Source: Amyelois transitella
Lineage: Eukaryota > Arthropoda > Insecta > Lepidoptera > Pyralidae
Direction: 5' to 3'
NCBI RefSeq assembly: GCF_032362555.1
Contig: NC_083516.1
Coordinates: 6,969,001 to 7,033,000 of the forward strand
Length of the DNA: 64,000 bases
A program made the position numbers and the translations under genes. Below, piece by piece: positions 25,270 to 38,550 of this stretch (the stretch's first letter is position 1; every line of letters begins with the position of its first letter). Under the pieces are notes generated by a model. The model did not search any database, was not told the origin of the DNA, and saw nothing but the letters and a program-made list of their open reading frames with translations.

Positions 25270-26279
25270 GTTAAATAATGATTGCTTTATCGAAAGTCGG
25301 GTACATTTCAATTAAGTTAAGATTAAGAAATTAAGCGTAATGCGCCTGCAAACTGCATGCGTTGATTATGGTACGAATTGATTTATGATTCGAGGAGTGC
25401 AGTAATAGTGCATTTAGGCCAGGAACACACGTTGACTAGGCATAAGTCGTAAAACTTCCATTACGGGTCATTTGCATAGTAAACTTTATGTCTTGAATAC
25501 TGTATTACCAATCCATAGATTTCACAATTTTTCCCAATTTTTCAGGGCTTATAGACCCGGCTGAATGCAAATATAAGTGCAATTGTTGGTTTATATCGCT
25601 CGGAGTACCTACTGAATACAATTCCGATTGAAAACTTGTTTGGAATGAATAAATTTTATTCCATTGTATATTTTAATTAAAATTCTATGGAAGCAAAAAG
25701 AGTATCAACCGTAAAATTTATCATGTGTTCGAAACGGGCAGCGTTCGGATCTCATTACATTGACACAAAGACGTTTACGGCAGCCGACAGGACCGCCAGT
25801 CCGGCACACGATGCCGTAATTGGAGAACCATATACAATTGACATTCGAAATAAAATGGTTATACATGCATCTAAAAATAAGCTACCTTACTGTGTACCCT
25901 CTTCATATTAATAAGAATATATCTGTAATAATAGCATACTGCAATATTTAATTATCCGCACTCTTGTATGTTCTTGTACCAATGGACCTGATTCATTCAA
26001 TACAGGATCGTGCACAAAGGTGTACACCTCAGGAGCAGTAACTCAGAGCGGTGAGAGCGGAACCAAAATTGACGCCAGTAGAAAGATAACTTTTTATTCT
26101 TCTCTCATCAAATATATTATTGTGAAATGCTGACATGCCTTTAAAAAAACAATATTCATCATAATCTGACATTCAAATAACCATTCGACCGTTGGAGATT
26201 AAGAGAATGCTATTAATATCTCACTGTCTTAATAAGATGTGTATGTCTTCCAGTCAGGATAGCCCTGGCCTTACCATAT

Positions 26280-26470
26280 CTAGATGACAGCTCGCTCGCG
26301 TTTCGAACAAAGAATGATACAAGAAATAATTACGCCCATTCATCGAGGCTCATTAAAATGGACCAATCGCGTTGTCGGATGCCCACAAAAGGAGAACGGG
26401 TAGGGCAATTTGCCGCGGCGCCGATGTTTGCCCTTTCTTAGGGATAGTCTACATTGGCTACGGGTTCTAT
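26280..26470. promoter_or_regulatory. Candidate regulatory island
   Basis: GCTCGCTCGCGTTTCGAAC, AATAATTACGCCCATTCATC, GACCAATCGCGTTG and TTTGCCGCGGCGCCG occur in a block with more CpG than its flanks. No exon features. Confidence 0.22.
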
Positions 26471-26574
26471 GCGTTCTCTTGCTGTGTCATGTTCTAAATA
26501 ATAAGCAGTTTGTCTTATCAATTATAAAAAGTTTATTATTTTCTTGCTGCTAGTATCTGTAATGTTTGCCTGTT

Positions 26575-26615
26575 TAGCCAACTCTCATCCATTGCTGAAA
26601 GCAGGCCTCCAGCAA
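26575..26615 (-). mobile_element. LINE 3' tail scrap
   Basis: On the minus strand GGAGGCCTGCTTTCAGCAAT then GGATGAGAG resembles the GGAGGCCTA.GTC...CAGCA(G)TGG tail of the LINE family at 3030. Short and uncertain. Confidence 0.3.
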
Positions 26616-26937
26616 CGTATAGTTACTTATGTGTTATATACATAACATATATTATCACGTCTATATCTTTGGAGGGGAAGACATACTTATAAATGTAGAC
26701 TTCAGTTTTCTAGTAATACAAATTAATAGCCTTCTATCTTTTTTATGATTTGCAGCTTAAGATGTTTCAGAAAAGTATCACGAAAGCCGTGCCATGTAAA
26801 TTCACCCTATAAGAAATTGTTCAGGCAGCCGCTGAATTCAATTAGATGCAAGACCAAGTGATACCAATTATTTGCGATGGAACTATTGTAACAACATATT
26901 GCTTGTTAGTTGTTAGGCAGTGTAGTATTTATTTCAA

Positions 26938-27010
26938 ACTAGCTTTTTCCCGATGGCGATTTTATCGGTGTTTCGTTCTTGGGGTTCGAATTGCATACTA
27001 CCTTTCTGTC
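26938..27010 (-). mobile_element. Possible decayed Helitron-like end
   Basis: ACTAGCTTTTTCCCGATGGC on the plus strand would be the reversed GCTAGT terminus seen at 33154 and 38550. The rest is too diverged to confirm. Confidence 0.2.
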
Positions 27011-27109
27011 GTATTACCTTGATGCTGTCTTTTAAATCTTTCTTACTATATTCAAAGACAAAAAAAATATTTTTCAGTAGTAAAACTAAATGATTTTGGT
27101 AAGTGTTAT

Positions 27110-27250
27110 ACATACATACAAATAATCACGTCTATATCCCTTGCGTGGTAAACATAGCGAAACAGTCTCGAAGTCAGGCCATTTTCAGCTGTATGGCCAC
27201 ATATGGAATTGAGATTCAAATAGTGACAGGATGCTAGCCCGTCGCTTACA
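27110..27250 (-). repeat. SINE family A, 3' half
   Basis: On the plus strand the reversed tail CATACATACAAATAATCACG leads into TCTATATCCCTTGCG, CAGTCTCGAAG, CAGCTGTATGGC and GAGATTCAAATAGTGACAGG. It is truncated before the head. Confidence 0.8.
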
Positions 27251-28603
27251 AGAGAAAATTTTGGTAAGTATTTTTGTCTTAGGTATAATGTCAACGTATA
27301 CGAATATTGAAACAGGTGTGGATTATCAGCATCTAATAAATGAAATTGATGTGATTTTTACGAGTAATAAAATAACTTTGATCATCGTTAAAAGTTTTAT
27401 TCTCATTCTTGCTGAATGTTTCTGTGTCGACAGTGGAATGCCAATAATCATTTAACTAATTAGCAAGCCGTTTTATTTCGATATATCTTTGAAAGAAAAC
27501 GCATGTATATTTTATCCAAAAAGATTTAAGCATTCACCCAGAGGGATAGGTAGAGGCTTCATCTTTCTATAAGGCAAGCGCTCTGCACACTTATTTTGAT
27601 CCAAATTGACTGAAGTTGTAGGTTCAAAATAATAAAAAAGACATAAACTAATATTAAATTTGGGCTTATAAGAGCAAGTCATTTTATGCATTTTATTAAA
27701 ATTAGTTTAGTGGTTTGCCCATCATCGGTAAGATTGTCAGTTGTCAGTCCTAACCCCAATATCGCTTCGATCAATCAACTTTATGAGACTTGAAAACATT
27801 ATCAGATGTATAAATTAAATTCTTCAAAGATTACTACTACTCCTTTTTTTTCCAAAGTTTACATTGAATTTCGTTGATTTTTTTAAATATAGAGAGATCA
27901 CATACCTTACTTGGGTATATTGATTTATGTATTTAATTAATGAGTTACCACTTAGTTCAAACTTAGACTCGTTGATGTCTTTTCAAGGACATACATCACC
28001 CATTCGCTTTTTGTGCTTATTTTGTTGATTATTGTTGATAGAATAGTTTATTTCGAGTAAAGCAAAGGATTTATAAGTACAATTCAAACAGTTTGTGTTT
28101 GTTATAAACACAGTTTTGATTTTATCCTAACTTTGTGTTCCAATTAATTTTTTTTATTTATATCTATCACCATTTTTTCTTTTATCCAAACAAACAGTTC
28201 CTATTGAAGAGAGCAATTTCCAGTTCCTACCTTGAAGAGAGCAACCAACAGCAAGTACTTACATACCACGAAGTACTGCCGCAATATACCTACCATGGTT
28301 TAAATTAAGAACATTTTTGTTTTTCATGAGACAACAGGAACCGTCAAAGACAATGCCGGCGGCGGCTGTCACCCACTGAGAAAATTGACATTAACAACAG
28401 ATGCAGCGATGTGCAGAAAATAAATAACTTAAATAACGTAACGAGGCGTACACCACCCTTTTTAGACAAATTTTAATTATCTTTCGAAATCGGCAGGTTT
28501 GAAAAATATAAAACCTGCATGGTTTGATCATTCTCTTATTCATCATCGTCCTGGTTGCGGTTTTACTATTTTGGAGAGTATAACCATAATCTATCAGGTT
28601 TTT

Positions 28604-28690
28604 TAGACGTGGCCTTTTAGACTTTTCAAGACTATTGACTCTGATTACCTCGCAAGGGATATAGGCGTGACTGTATGTGGATGTTATTAA
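28604..28690 (+). repeat. SINE family A, 3' fragment
   Basis: GACGTGGCCTTTTAGAC, TTTTCAAGACTATTGACTCT and CGCAAGGGATATAGGCGTGA mark the 3' third. The GTATGTGG tail is short. Confidence 0.75.
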
Positions 28691-29739
28691 AAAGCTCGTT
28701 AAAACTAAGTAAACTGCCGCTTCCAAAGCGTCAGTGCAGAAAAAGCGGTAACAAACTGCACTGCAGCATTTTCTTCAACAACGTCACACAACTATCCAAA
28801 CTTAAAATAGAAATGTAGACGAGAGAAAACATTGTTCAAATTAATTGCCTTATATAAAGTTTAAATGCTTTAAAAAAAATTATGGATTGGCAATTTTAAA
28901 TAGATGTATGTACAGAATGTACCTACTGGAGTTTGATTTAGGTTCAAATCAAACAAAATTTTTTACGAGGTTCCTGTGCCAAGCTCAAGCTATGTTTTTA
29001 TCATTCAAGTAATTGTCAGTCCTATAATAAGCCTTCTCACAAAGTACATTCTCTACGTTTAAGTACCAAAAATGGAAAACAAGAAAAAATATGCATCAAA
29101 TAATCCTTAATCAATCTTAACGATTAGGTAAGTTTTGTTTACAAACAAACCTAAATTTTATATAGTTTTAATTTAACTAGTTGTGCGTGCCTTGCATAAG
29201 TAGTATATAATATCATATTGCCTATTTAAAATATATATGTAGCGTGTCTTCATTTATGTAACATAGCTTGACAGCAGACATTATTTATCGACAGCATCAT
29301 TTTAAGCGGCAGCCCCGTAATGGCCTCTTTCGTTATCCTTTTTATTACATATTTTGCCCATAATTTACCAACTGATCTGCGCTTAAACCGATAGCACGTT
29401 TTATACCTTACAACGTTTTCGGCTATAACACTAAACGATTTTTATAATGCACATACTCGTAAAGTACTAATTAGCAACATGCAGTAAATTACGCATTTAA
29501 AATGCCGTAATAGCTATAAATTTTGATAATATTTATAACGCTACTTAACGCATATAATATATTTTCTGTGCTTGTAATAATTCACGTCAAATAATTATGT
29601 AGTAAAGTGCAATCAACGAGTATCCTTGACTAAATGATCATAAAACTATCATTAGCTATATTACATACGTGAGTACACTATAATTATGATATCTTAAACA
29701 ACTGTTAAGATTTGAAAGGGAATTTCTACACTCTTTGGG

Positions 29740-30110
29740 AGATTTTAGCTTCAAATATACCAATCGAAGGAGCAATTAAAAAGCATCACTTCGCCAATAC
29801 AAAAACCGATCACGTCCTTGCAAAGAGCGAAGAAAAAGCGGCAATTTCGCTTGGTTGCACGTATAACATCGCCGACCAGTTTTTGTTTCCCGTATCAATG
29901 AAAAGCTGAATGACTGGGATCGGACAAAAAGCCGCCGCGTGTCGACATTAGTATGTGCGGTGGCGTTCGAATGTAAGCATTAATTTATTGATGATAACAT
30001 ATTGAATAATGCACGCTTTGGCATGCCGGCGTTTCGAGAGCACGCGCGCTCTTCCTGCGCGCACTCGCCGCTTGCGGTACACTGGAGGACATTGTAAATT
30101 AACGTGTTCA
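29740..30110. promoter_or_regulatory. Possible regulatory stretch
   Basis: A mixed-composition block with CpG-rich parts (GCCGCCGCGTGTCGAC, GAGCACGCGCGCTC, GCGCGCACTCGCCG) and ATTTATTGATGATAAC. The 65- and 70-codon frames here show no domain. Weak call. Confidence 0.18.
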
Positions 30111-30511
30111 GTAATTTGCTCATTTTGTATATGGTATGGCAAACAGTGATCAGCTCGCAACTTTATTGATTATTAGTGAGTACGAGTACTATTCTACATG
30201 TAGCATTGATGGACGAATCAAAAAGATGCCCGATTAAAAATTTACCTCGCATCATACCTCGGCCATATGCCAAAAAGTAATAATTACTTATAATAAAATT
30301 AATAATAAAAGGAAGAACTGATGTGTATTAGTTTGAAAAGTAACCGGTGCTCTTACGGTGAGCGGAAACGTTGTTAGGAAGCCTGTAATACATTGAGGCA
30401 ACTGGATGTGTCACAACGATTAGATTAGGCTCCCTTGCATAGGTTACAGGTTCAGATTTTACCTAACAAGCGTTTTATCTGTCATTCATGAAATTGAGAT
30501 TCAGGAGCACT

Positions 30512-30767
30512 GTGTGCCATGTGGCTCCCGGCACCAATACAAAAAAGACTCCATCTCTTTCCCATGGATGTCGTAAAAGGCGACTAAGGGATAGGCTTAC
30601 AAACTTGGGATTCTTTTTTAGGTGATAAGCTAGCAACCTGTCACTATTAGAATCTCAATTCTATCATTAAGCCAAAAAGGTAAACGTGGCCATTTAGTCT
30701 TTTCAAGACTGTTGACTCTGTCTACCCCGCAAGGGATATAGTCGTGATGATATGTATGTAAGTATGC
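30512..30767 (+). repeat. SINE family A, full length with target-site duplication
   Basis: Complete element from GTGCCATGTGGCTCCCGGCA to GGGATATAGTCGTGATGATA plus ATGTATGTAAGTATGC. An exact 14-bp duplication, GATTCAGGAGCACT, flanks it at 30498-30511 and 30768-30781. This fixes the element boundaries and indicates target-primed insertion. Confidence 0.92.
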
Positions 30768-31967
30768 GATTCAGGAGCACTAAAACAAATAGGTATATTT
30801 ATGTCCACAATCTGTTAAAAGAATTTATTTTCTCGTATGAACCATTTTTTGCAACCCATAGGACTAATTTAGTAGTAATATAAAACGATAATAATAAAAG
30901 CCTTGAAAATGTACCTAACAACATAGATCGTGTTCGTTTTTCGCAAAGCATTAATTATATAAACTTACAGTACCTAACTATCATCAAAATTATTTGGGTA
31001 ATGCATTCTCATACCGCAATCTATCCGGGGCACTTGTTAAAAGCAAGTAGCGATAATGTTTTCGATATTTATTTTTTTCCGAAATTAGTGTCCGTATCAG
31101 CATGTGTCTTCGCATACTGAGTGTACGCAATTTGGTGATGTGAATTAATTGCATTAAGGGTGTGTCACTTGTCAGTGTCCCGCAGTGTACTGATAAAGAA
31201 GCCTACATAATGTTATACGATTAATGAGAGTGAGGAGTATAAGTTTACTTTTACAGAAAAACCTGCACGGTAGGCATAGTAATTATATGTAGAGGTTCTT
31301 TTGAATATTTCGCTTTTGTTTGTTTATACTGATGATTATGAACTATTGATTAAGGACAAAGTATTTATTAAGCCTAGGCATATATTGCAGTTTAATAATA
31401 ATAGAGTGGTAAGTTTACTTTATTTTATTTTTACTTGCATCTTTTCATAGATAATACAATTACCAAGATAACTCTGATTATTCCGAACTCGTAGTCTTGA
31501 CTCGGCTGTTTAAACTAGTAACGACCAAAATATTCCAAACATTAACCTGTTAACAAATTACATATGTCAGATATCATTACAAAAAGAAATGGGATTCATA
31601 GGTACGAAGCTCAGAATACGAAAAGTCTATCAAAGAAACTAGTTAGCCAAGCCGTTTGCCTCCGCTGCTAGTATCGAATGTGATTCATCAAGTCTAACCA
31701 TCGCATTAACATTACGACCATTCACAGTGACCAAATGAGACTATTCGATGGTAACAAACGGCGATCATCCAGCGAAACGACAATGATTTATGTTTTCATT
31801 CTGTTTTGTTCTCGAGTCGGTACTTTACGCGGTATGTTCTATAGAGGCGTGTTTGCGAGTGAAAAAAGATAGGGCGTAATGCCTTGTAGTCCTATAATAA
31901 ACCGATTTCTTATTTTAAAAAAATAATCAAAACATCTGACTCAAAATATAGGTTAGTTGTTATGTAA

Positions 31968-32025
31968 AATACCAGGTACCGGAAAGCGCAATGTAGGACG
32001 GCCCTCCGCGAGATGGACCGATGAT
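31968..32025 (+). mobile_element. LINE ORF scrap
   Basis: Reads TGKRNVGRPSARWTDDE in one frame. The GRP..RWTDD signature is the conserved C-terminal region of the LINE family whose 3' end is at 3030. No other part remains. Confidence 0.5.
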
Positions 32026-33153
32026 GAAGTACTTATAATAAAACATACTTAGTAGATAGTAATGAAAAACTATTTTGACCACGAGGCAATAGCGAAACCA
32101 ACATGTAATTACCCATATAGGCGCTAGACCAAAAGGCGCACCCAGGGCTACAGAGTGAGGATATAATCGAAGTTAACGCAAGTAGAAAGAAAAAAGTAGT
32201 CAATAACGGTATCTTTTCGTAAATAAATGAATCAACTTTATTGCCAGTGATAAACGGACTATCGACATAGTTATCGATTATATAAGTATCGACTACGGCC
32301 GACTCGTATTCGTCCATCATTTGTATCTGTCTTAAACTTGTCTCCGTATATCGACTTTATCTGACCACTCATTATGAATGACTGTGCTGACTTTATAGAA
32401 TTTTATATTATATTTCTTTTACTTAAATAAAGGTTAATTAAATCTTAATACATTTTTTGGACAATACATTCATAATATATAATAAAGATTAATTTAAATA
32501 TAACAAAAGATTAATTTCTTAGAAGAAAAATCATATCAAAATAACAGATCAACTTATACTGATAACAAAATATATGAACTTACGTATGTAAATGTAAGTT
32601 TCAACAAAAGTATTATATTTTATTCAAGTAGTAGTACTTAAACAAATTTACCACATGTAGTTAACGGGTACCGTATCTACTCGAGATCCTAATAAAGACG
32701 TATACTATATACGGAAATCATTTATCACAGACAGCAGCTTGATAAATGATGATGTTTTGAAATTTTTGACTAACTCTTCACATTTTTATGTACTTACTTA
32801 AACATAAATCTAGTTTTTCCTATTAAGGGTGTTAGTCAAATTAATCGTTTATTATAATTCTCATATAAAAAAAAATATAATTGTTTTGGTTTAAGTACTT
32901 ATGAAAATTCACAACAAATCCATGAACGGTAACAAATACACATGAATTTTAATTACTTTACGGATAATTATAGTTAAAAATAAACATCTCTTACACTTTT
33001 TCTATCAGACAATTACACACTGAAATGCCGCTTGCCCATATTGTTAAGGACAAAGCTGGACTCTCCGGAATCCGAGGCAGGCCTTTGCTATAGGGATGTA
33101 AGTAGGTACTACTATCGATGGTATTGTTGTCGCTATATACGTCTTTATAGATA

Positions 33154-33362
33154 ACTAGCTTTTGCGCAGGGCTTCGCTTCAGTTGGAAATTCCAAAAAAA
33201 TAGCCCATGTTACTCCCGACGGTCATTCTAATTTTAGTCCAGTAATTATTGAGTTTTTCGTTATAAACATACAAAAATACAAATCTTTTCTTTTTATTTT
33301 TGTATGTATATATATTATTTTTCTTTCTATTTTCTTATTATTTTCTTTATTATTAGTGTAGA
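33154..33362 (-). mobile_element. Non-autonomous Helitron-like element
   Basis: On the minus strand it starts TCTACACTAATAATAAAG and ends GCGCAAAAGCTAGT, i.e. TC at the 5' end and CTAGT (CTRRT) at the 3' end. The plus strand shows TAGCCCATGTTACTCCCGAC in the middle. It has no coding capacity, terminal inverted repeat or target duplication. Class assignment rests on the termini. Confidence 0.5.
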
Positions 33363-33639
33363 TGTGCTTAAACACAGAATTATGGATGATTTTTTGAGAG
33401 CTTTACTTCTGTCCTATGGTTAGTATATTTTCTCTGCATTTGCGATACCATGTCCAAAATGGTTTACCCAGACATCTATGAGCATCCACTGATAGAGTGA
33501 GATCCACTGTATCTCCTTCTTCAATTAGTTTAGAAAAGCGTCTGAGGAACAAATAAGAAATGCAACGAAAATTCCCAAGGTAACATTGTTTATCAAACTT
33601 CAAAGCCCAAACGTATGCACGTATGTATGTGGTTGATAA

Positions 33640-33875
33640 TGCAACCGTCAATACGCTGTGACGAAGAGAGAAAGCATTCACAACATTGTTGTATCGATAA
33701 TGGTATATCGATTATAAGGCGCATCACTACTTCGCAAAAACCTGCCGGCCCACCGCAACTGGCCAGTTATTTGTCAAAAATAAAATTATGTTCTGATTAT
33801 TATTTCAAGGGGACGGCATCCGCCCGCCAGAGCGTTTTGAGATCGCTGATACAGGCGATAACGCGACAATAAAAT
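33640..33875. promoter_or_regulatory. Candidate regulatory island with a DRE-type TATCGATA
   Basis: TATCGATA at 33692-33699 is an exact DREF/BEAF-type motif, with a second TATATCGATTATA a few bases on and CAACATTGTTG just before. A GC-richer block (CTGCCGGCCCACCGCAACTG, GGCATCCGCCCGCCAGAGCG) follows. It could be an insulator or promoter. No exon is apparent. Confidence 0.3.
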
Positions 33876-34190
33876 ATATAAATAATTCATACTACTTGAA
33901 GTGAGTATCGATTCGCAAGAACGTGTTTCAAATGTTATATCGACAACTGTTTTAATAAACGGGGGCAGATGTGATAGCGTCGTTTTTGCAACATGATTGC
34001 TTCGTTGGCAGGTTCAATTAATAAAAATCAAAGATATTGAAGAGACATTCTTCGTAGGTATATTTTTTTGATTCGCGCAAGATTGGTTGTGCTTAACGTA
34101 CAGTTTACGAGTTTTGGCAAAACATTTAAATACTTTAATTTATTAACTTATTACCTTCATGCAAATAAATATGGTAACATAATGAACCAA

Positions 34191-34258
34191 AACATACATA
34201 CCTATTATCACGTCTATATCCCTTGCGGGGTAGACAGAACCAACAGTCTTGTATAATG
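34191..34258 (-). repeat. SINE family A, severely 5'-truncated with target-site duplication
   Basis: Only the last ~65 bases remain: tail, CACGTCTATATCCCTTGCGG, GGTAGACAGA and CAACAGTCTT on the plus strand. TAATGAACCAA flanks it at 34180-34190 and 34259-34269. The duplication shows it was inserted in this truncated form. Confidence 0.88.
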
Positions 34259-35137
34259 TAATGAACCAATATGGGTTGTTTGTTTGTCATATCTTTGAAT
34301 AGAATTTTTACATTCTATATTATTAGGGAAATAGCTATGTAGAGTGGTCAATAAAAGAACCTCATCAAAAAAATAATTTTATCATTTTTTTATTATATAA
34401 GGAATTACTTTGGTAGGATGGGGTCCACAATATCTAAACGAATAAAATGTTTTCCAAAGTTCCCTCATGAACAAAAAATAAACAAAGAAAAGATCGATAT
34501 ACCTAGGTACCTTTAATGAGAAGTATAATGTGATCTGTTCAGTAATTTATTTTCAGAAAAATTACAGAAGTTACATTGCCCATAAGTTAAAAACAATCGG
34601 GCATACTTTTAAACAATCAGCTTTTTGCTTATTACTATTCGCATCTCTATAAATCATTCAACCAGCACATGAAAAGTCGTTCATGATCAATAATAACTTA
34701 TTTTTCGTTCGTAAGAAACAGAAGTTCGTATCATTATTGATTCAGCATTGATCAAGTACCTACTACATACCACCAGATAACAATTACACCCACTTGGATG
34801 AAAAAATGTTGCGTTGTGTGTCTGTCAGCCAATGGAATGATGGAGACAAGGTCGGGATCGGAAGGCGGCGCTCGGTAGCTCAACTTGATCGTGTGGCGAA
34901 AAAAGTAGAAGTATCTATATTATTTATATTATTATTTTTCGAAGGCAATCTCCATCATTACAATCAATCAATTTCAAAAGAATTTTGGAGGCAATTGCAA
35001 CTTTTAATTTGTTAAAATAAATATATACCTAGATTTCTTTTTTTTTAAGATACTTATGATAAGGCAAGAATGGTCCACTGGTTACGAAAATTTTATTAGT
35101 TTGGATTAAAACTAAAAGAAATAATAAATATTCGGGA

Positions 35138-35325
35138 CAAATTATACAGATTGAGTTCGCCTTGAAGTAAGTTCGAAACTTGTGTTACGAGATACTAATT
35201 CAACAATACTTTATTTTATAACAAATTTTTATATAGATAAAAATACAAGACCCTGGACAATCAGAAAAAGTTCGTTTCTCATCATGCCAGGATTCGAACC
35301 CGACACTTACTGTGTCATAGACAAA
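35138..35325 (-). repeat. SINE family B, 5'-truncated
   Basis: On the minus strand the B-box GGGTTCGAATCCTGG, CATGATGAGAAACGAAC, a TTTTTCTGATTGTCCAGG stretch and the AATCTGTATAATTTGT end match the copies at 19258 and 49244. The A-box part is missing. Confidence 0.75.
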
Positions 35326-35589
35326 TGTTTTTATTTACACTGGAAGAATGACAAAGTTTGGGCATAAATAAATGTTGTGTGCACCAATTGATTAAAATAT
35401 TTAAGTACGTTTAATTTTCCATATGTAGGTTAACAAAATAAAAATTTAATTAAAACCGAGTAATTTGTTATTTTAATAAAAGTGAGAACATTATATTCTT
35501 TTTGCGCTGATAACCTTGCGAAGCGGGCCAAGAAAAAGTTGCGCAAACCATAAAATAGTAGTCCAATTATTTTATTTGCGGAGTGTATG

Positions 35590-35710
35590 AGGCGTATATC
35601 AAAAATAATGTAATTGACATCAAAGAGGCCGCGGAATGAAGATTTGCTCCACAAAATGTCAACAAGGACTGGGGCCGACAAAGGGCCCGCGGCCGCCACG
35701 CTTGTTTCAG
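35590..35710. promoter_or_regulatory. Candidate regulatory island
   Basis: AATAATGTAATTGACATCAA, AGAGGCCGCGGAATGAAG and GACAAAGGGCCCGCGGCCGC form a block far richer in GC than its flanks. No coding features. Confidence 0.22.
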
Positions 35711-38273
35711 AGTAATCGGTTAATTGTACACCCTTAACGAGTCAGCTCGCCACAAAACATCTATCATTGCATTACCTTATTATAAAGGACTGAATTCTTT
35801 AATTTTTAAATTTTCTTTTAGGCCTTTGTTAATTAATGTTGACCTGCATATCAAATAAATACACCAAGTTTAACAACAAAAAAAATGAAATCGCTTAAAT
35901 TAAAAACATGTTTTCATTGAACAAATTGAAACTTGATTGATTGGAAAAGTTAAAGACATCGTAAGACATCTCGTAACATCGTTTCGCATTCCAGTGATTC
36001 CCGATAACACAAACAGCCATCGGCTTTGAAACTTAAGGTTGTAAAAACAGTAGGAACACCAACAATGTAAATCATACTTTTCGCTATTATATTTCTCTCA
36101 TTTTTCAGTGTTCCCAGTTGCACTCTCCGTCACTATGCTTCGGAGCCTGTCTCTTTCCACTTTGCCCGGTCTTATTTTTCAGTATGACATCATCTGTAAA
36201 CAATTCTTAAAAATTATTTATTGTTTCTTACTTCGTTTAATTACTATATTTTATTACTGTTTTAATATTATTACTGTACCTAATTGTATATTTTCGAGGA
36301 CTCTACAAGAAGTAGGTTGCTATAGTATTCTTATTTCCGTATTTAATTCAACTCTTAATTTAGGTAGGTACCTACTTATAACTCTGAATTAAATAATAAA
36401 ATATAGTTAAGGTAGTTTCAAAAGATTTCGTTTTATTGGATTTGATCATAATTTACTTTAAAACTTTTCATCAAGACTTTTATAGAGTAAACACGGCATA
36501 TAGCTGAGAGTCATTATTCCATAGATCTAGATATCAAGATACTTATTTCTTAGAGTTTATATTCAGTCGCTAATACACTAATGCACGATGAAATGAACAT
36601 TCTGTATTTAGATATATTCTTATTACGTTATTAGTAACATTCTATAAAATCCAAACCACTCCTATGCAATGTAAAATTCAACTATAAATAAGGTAGCCTA
36701 CTTGTTAAAATATTCAATGTAGTAATGCGATTTTCTCATAAACGCATATCTTGTGCACTCCCTGTTGATAAATATTAAAATTTGTGCTGATTTCCGTCAG
36801 ACCACACACAGAGCGGCTTCTTATCTGCTTTAAGAGCGCTATATTTTAACAGCTTACTACACGAGCGACATGTGACGACGGCAGAATCCCCTTTATCTGT
36901 CCAACAAAGAATTCGATTAATTCCTGATTAAAATAATTAGCCATTCGCCACGGAGATCCGCAGAAACTACGGGTGGAGCTCACAGGGTGCGCATGCGCAC
37001 AAGTCGTTGAGTCTTCACGGATATCAACAATTTGTCTTAGCAGTTTTTAACATTATATTTTTACATAATATTTTAAAGCCATAACATCGATTAAAAATTA
37101 ATAAAAGTTTTGAGTAGGTAATACTTAGCAACAAATGTGTGATGAAATTATAAATTAAACAGACATTTGTATTCACCATTGCAAACTCTTAATGAAAATT
37201 ATTGATAGGTATCAGAGGTGGAACATTTGGATAAAATCGAAAATTAAATATATCATACTACTTACCTACTGTGCCTATGTTTCTTAGTGAATAATTTGGA
37301 CATTTCATTTCATTAAAACTTACTTTAAGTTTAAACGTTTCCCGCTTGCATACATAAATATTTAATGCTAATGCGACAATTAATTAATTATATTCGAAAT
37401 GCGATCGAACTATATATGTCTAACTAAGTATACCTACGCTCATCGACATTCAACTACAAAATTTTAAAATATCATGCTTAGCTATATGTATCGCGCAGAA
37501 AATAAAATGCATATTTCAGATTACAACGATTTGTACAAGCTGCCTACTTCGGAATACCATTGAATTAAATTTAACAGCAATTTAAGATGAGCTGATAAAG
37601 GTTAAACACCACTAAAATTACATTTAAATGCTTGCAGTTAAAAATAAAGCATCATCCAGGGTACACTTTGCGCAGCATGATCGAGCGAATGACCAATTAT
37701 TATTTTTTATTAGTATTTTTTTTTATATTTTGTAAATAAATACGCTTGACTCAGAATTACTACAATAACGGTTTTTAGTCGTATTGAATTTTATATTATC
37801 TTTGAAGAATTTTAAAATCTTGCCAGATAAGAGACCATAATGTAAAACACAAATAAACATCAACTATATTTACAAGTGCAGTAGTAAGAAGAGAAGCGAA
37901 TTCATGTTTATTGTTAATAATTTCCCAATGCGATTGAATTTGTCAGTGTAGGTATCTTCGTTTTGTTGGTTCTTTTTATCAAAAGCACCATTCCTGAAAT
38001 CTTCATAGTTACAAAACTAAATGGAAGAAAGTGGAAAAAATCTAATTGTGATTGTGACGGAAGGTTTGTAAGGTTACCTTTGACCACCAAAGCGGAGCAA
38101 ACGGAGTTTCAACTTCTATAGGTAACAATATAGGTTAAAGTAAAATTTAAAATCAAGGTTTTATGACGGTAGCGTCCCGCAATAAAAATTAAGGTTTAAA
38201 AATTCAAACTAGGTATTAGGGTTACCTACTTATATGAGTAGGTATATAGATTGTGCGTATATTTACGATATTA

Positions 38274-38550
38274 TCTACATATATTAATATTATAAAGCTG
38301 AAGAGTTTGTTTGTTTGTTTGAACGCGCTAATCTTAAGAACTACTGGTTCGAATTGAAAAAATATTTTTGCGTTGAATAGACTATTTATCGAGGAAGGCT
38401 TTAGGCTATATAACATCACCCTGCAACTATAAGAAGCAAAGAAATAATGAAATATATGAAAAAAAAACTGTGAATATTATTTATCCTTGAGGGCTTCAAT
38501 GATGCCCAAAATAACTATCCCACGCGGACGAACTCGCGGGCACAGCTAGT
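38274..38550 (+). mobile_element. Non-autonomous Helitron-like element
   Basis: Starts TCTACATATATTAATATTAT, preceded by A, and runs through AAGCTGAAGAG, GTTTGTTTGTTTG, CTACTGGTTCGAATTG and ATTTATCGAGGAAGGC. It ends in a short CGCG...CGCG stem and GGGCACAGCTAGT (CTRRT terminus). TC start, CTAGT end, a 3' stem and lack of a target duplication fit Helitrons. No ORF. The same end occurs at 45381. Confidence 0.65.

Larger units (their letters stand above)
15181..26275. other. Gene-free stretch with multiple candidate islands
   Basis: No supported exon. It contains SINE copies of three families, two short palindromes and several islands richer in GC and in transcription-factor-like motifs than the surrounding AT-rich DNA. 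The remainder shows no feature I can identify. Confidence 0.65.
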
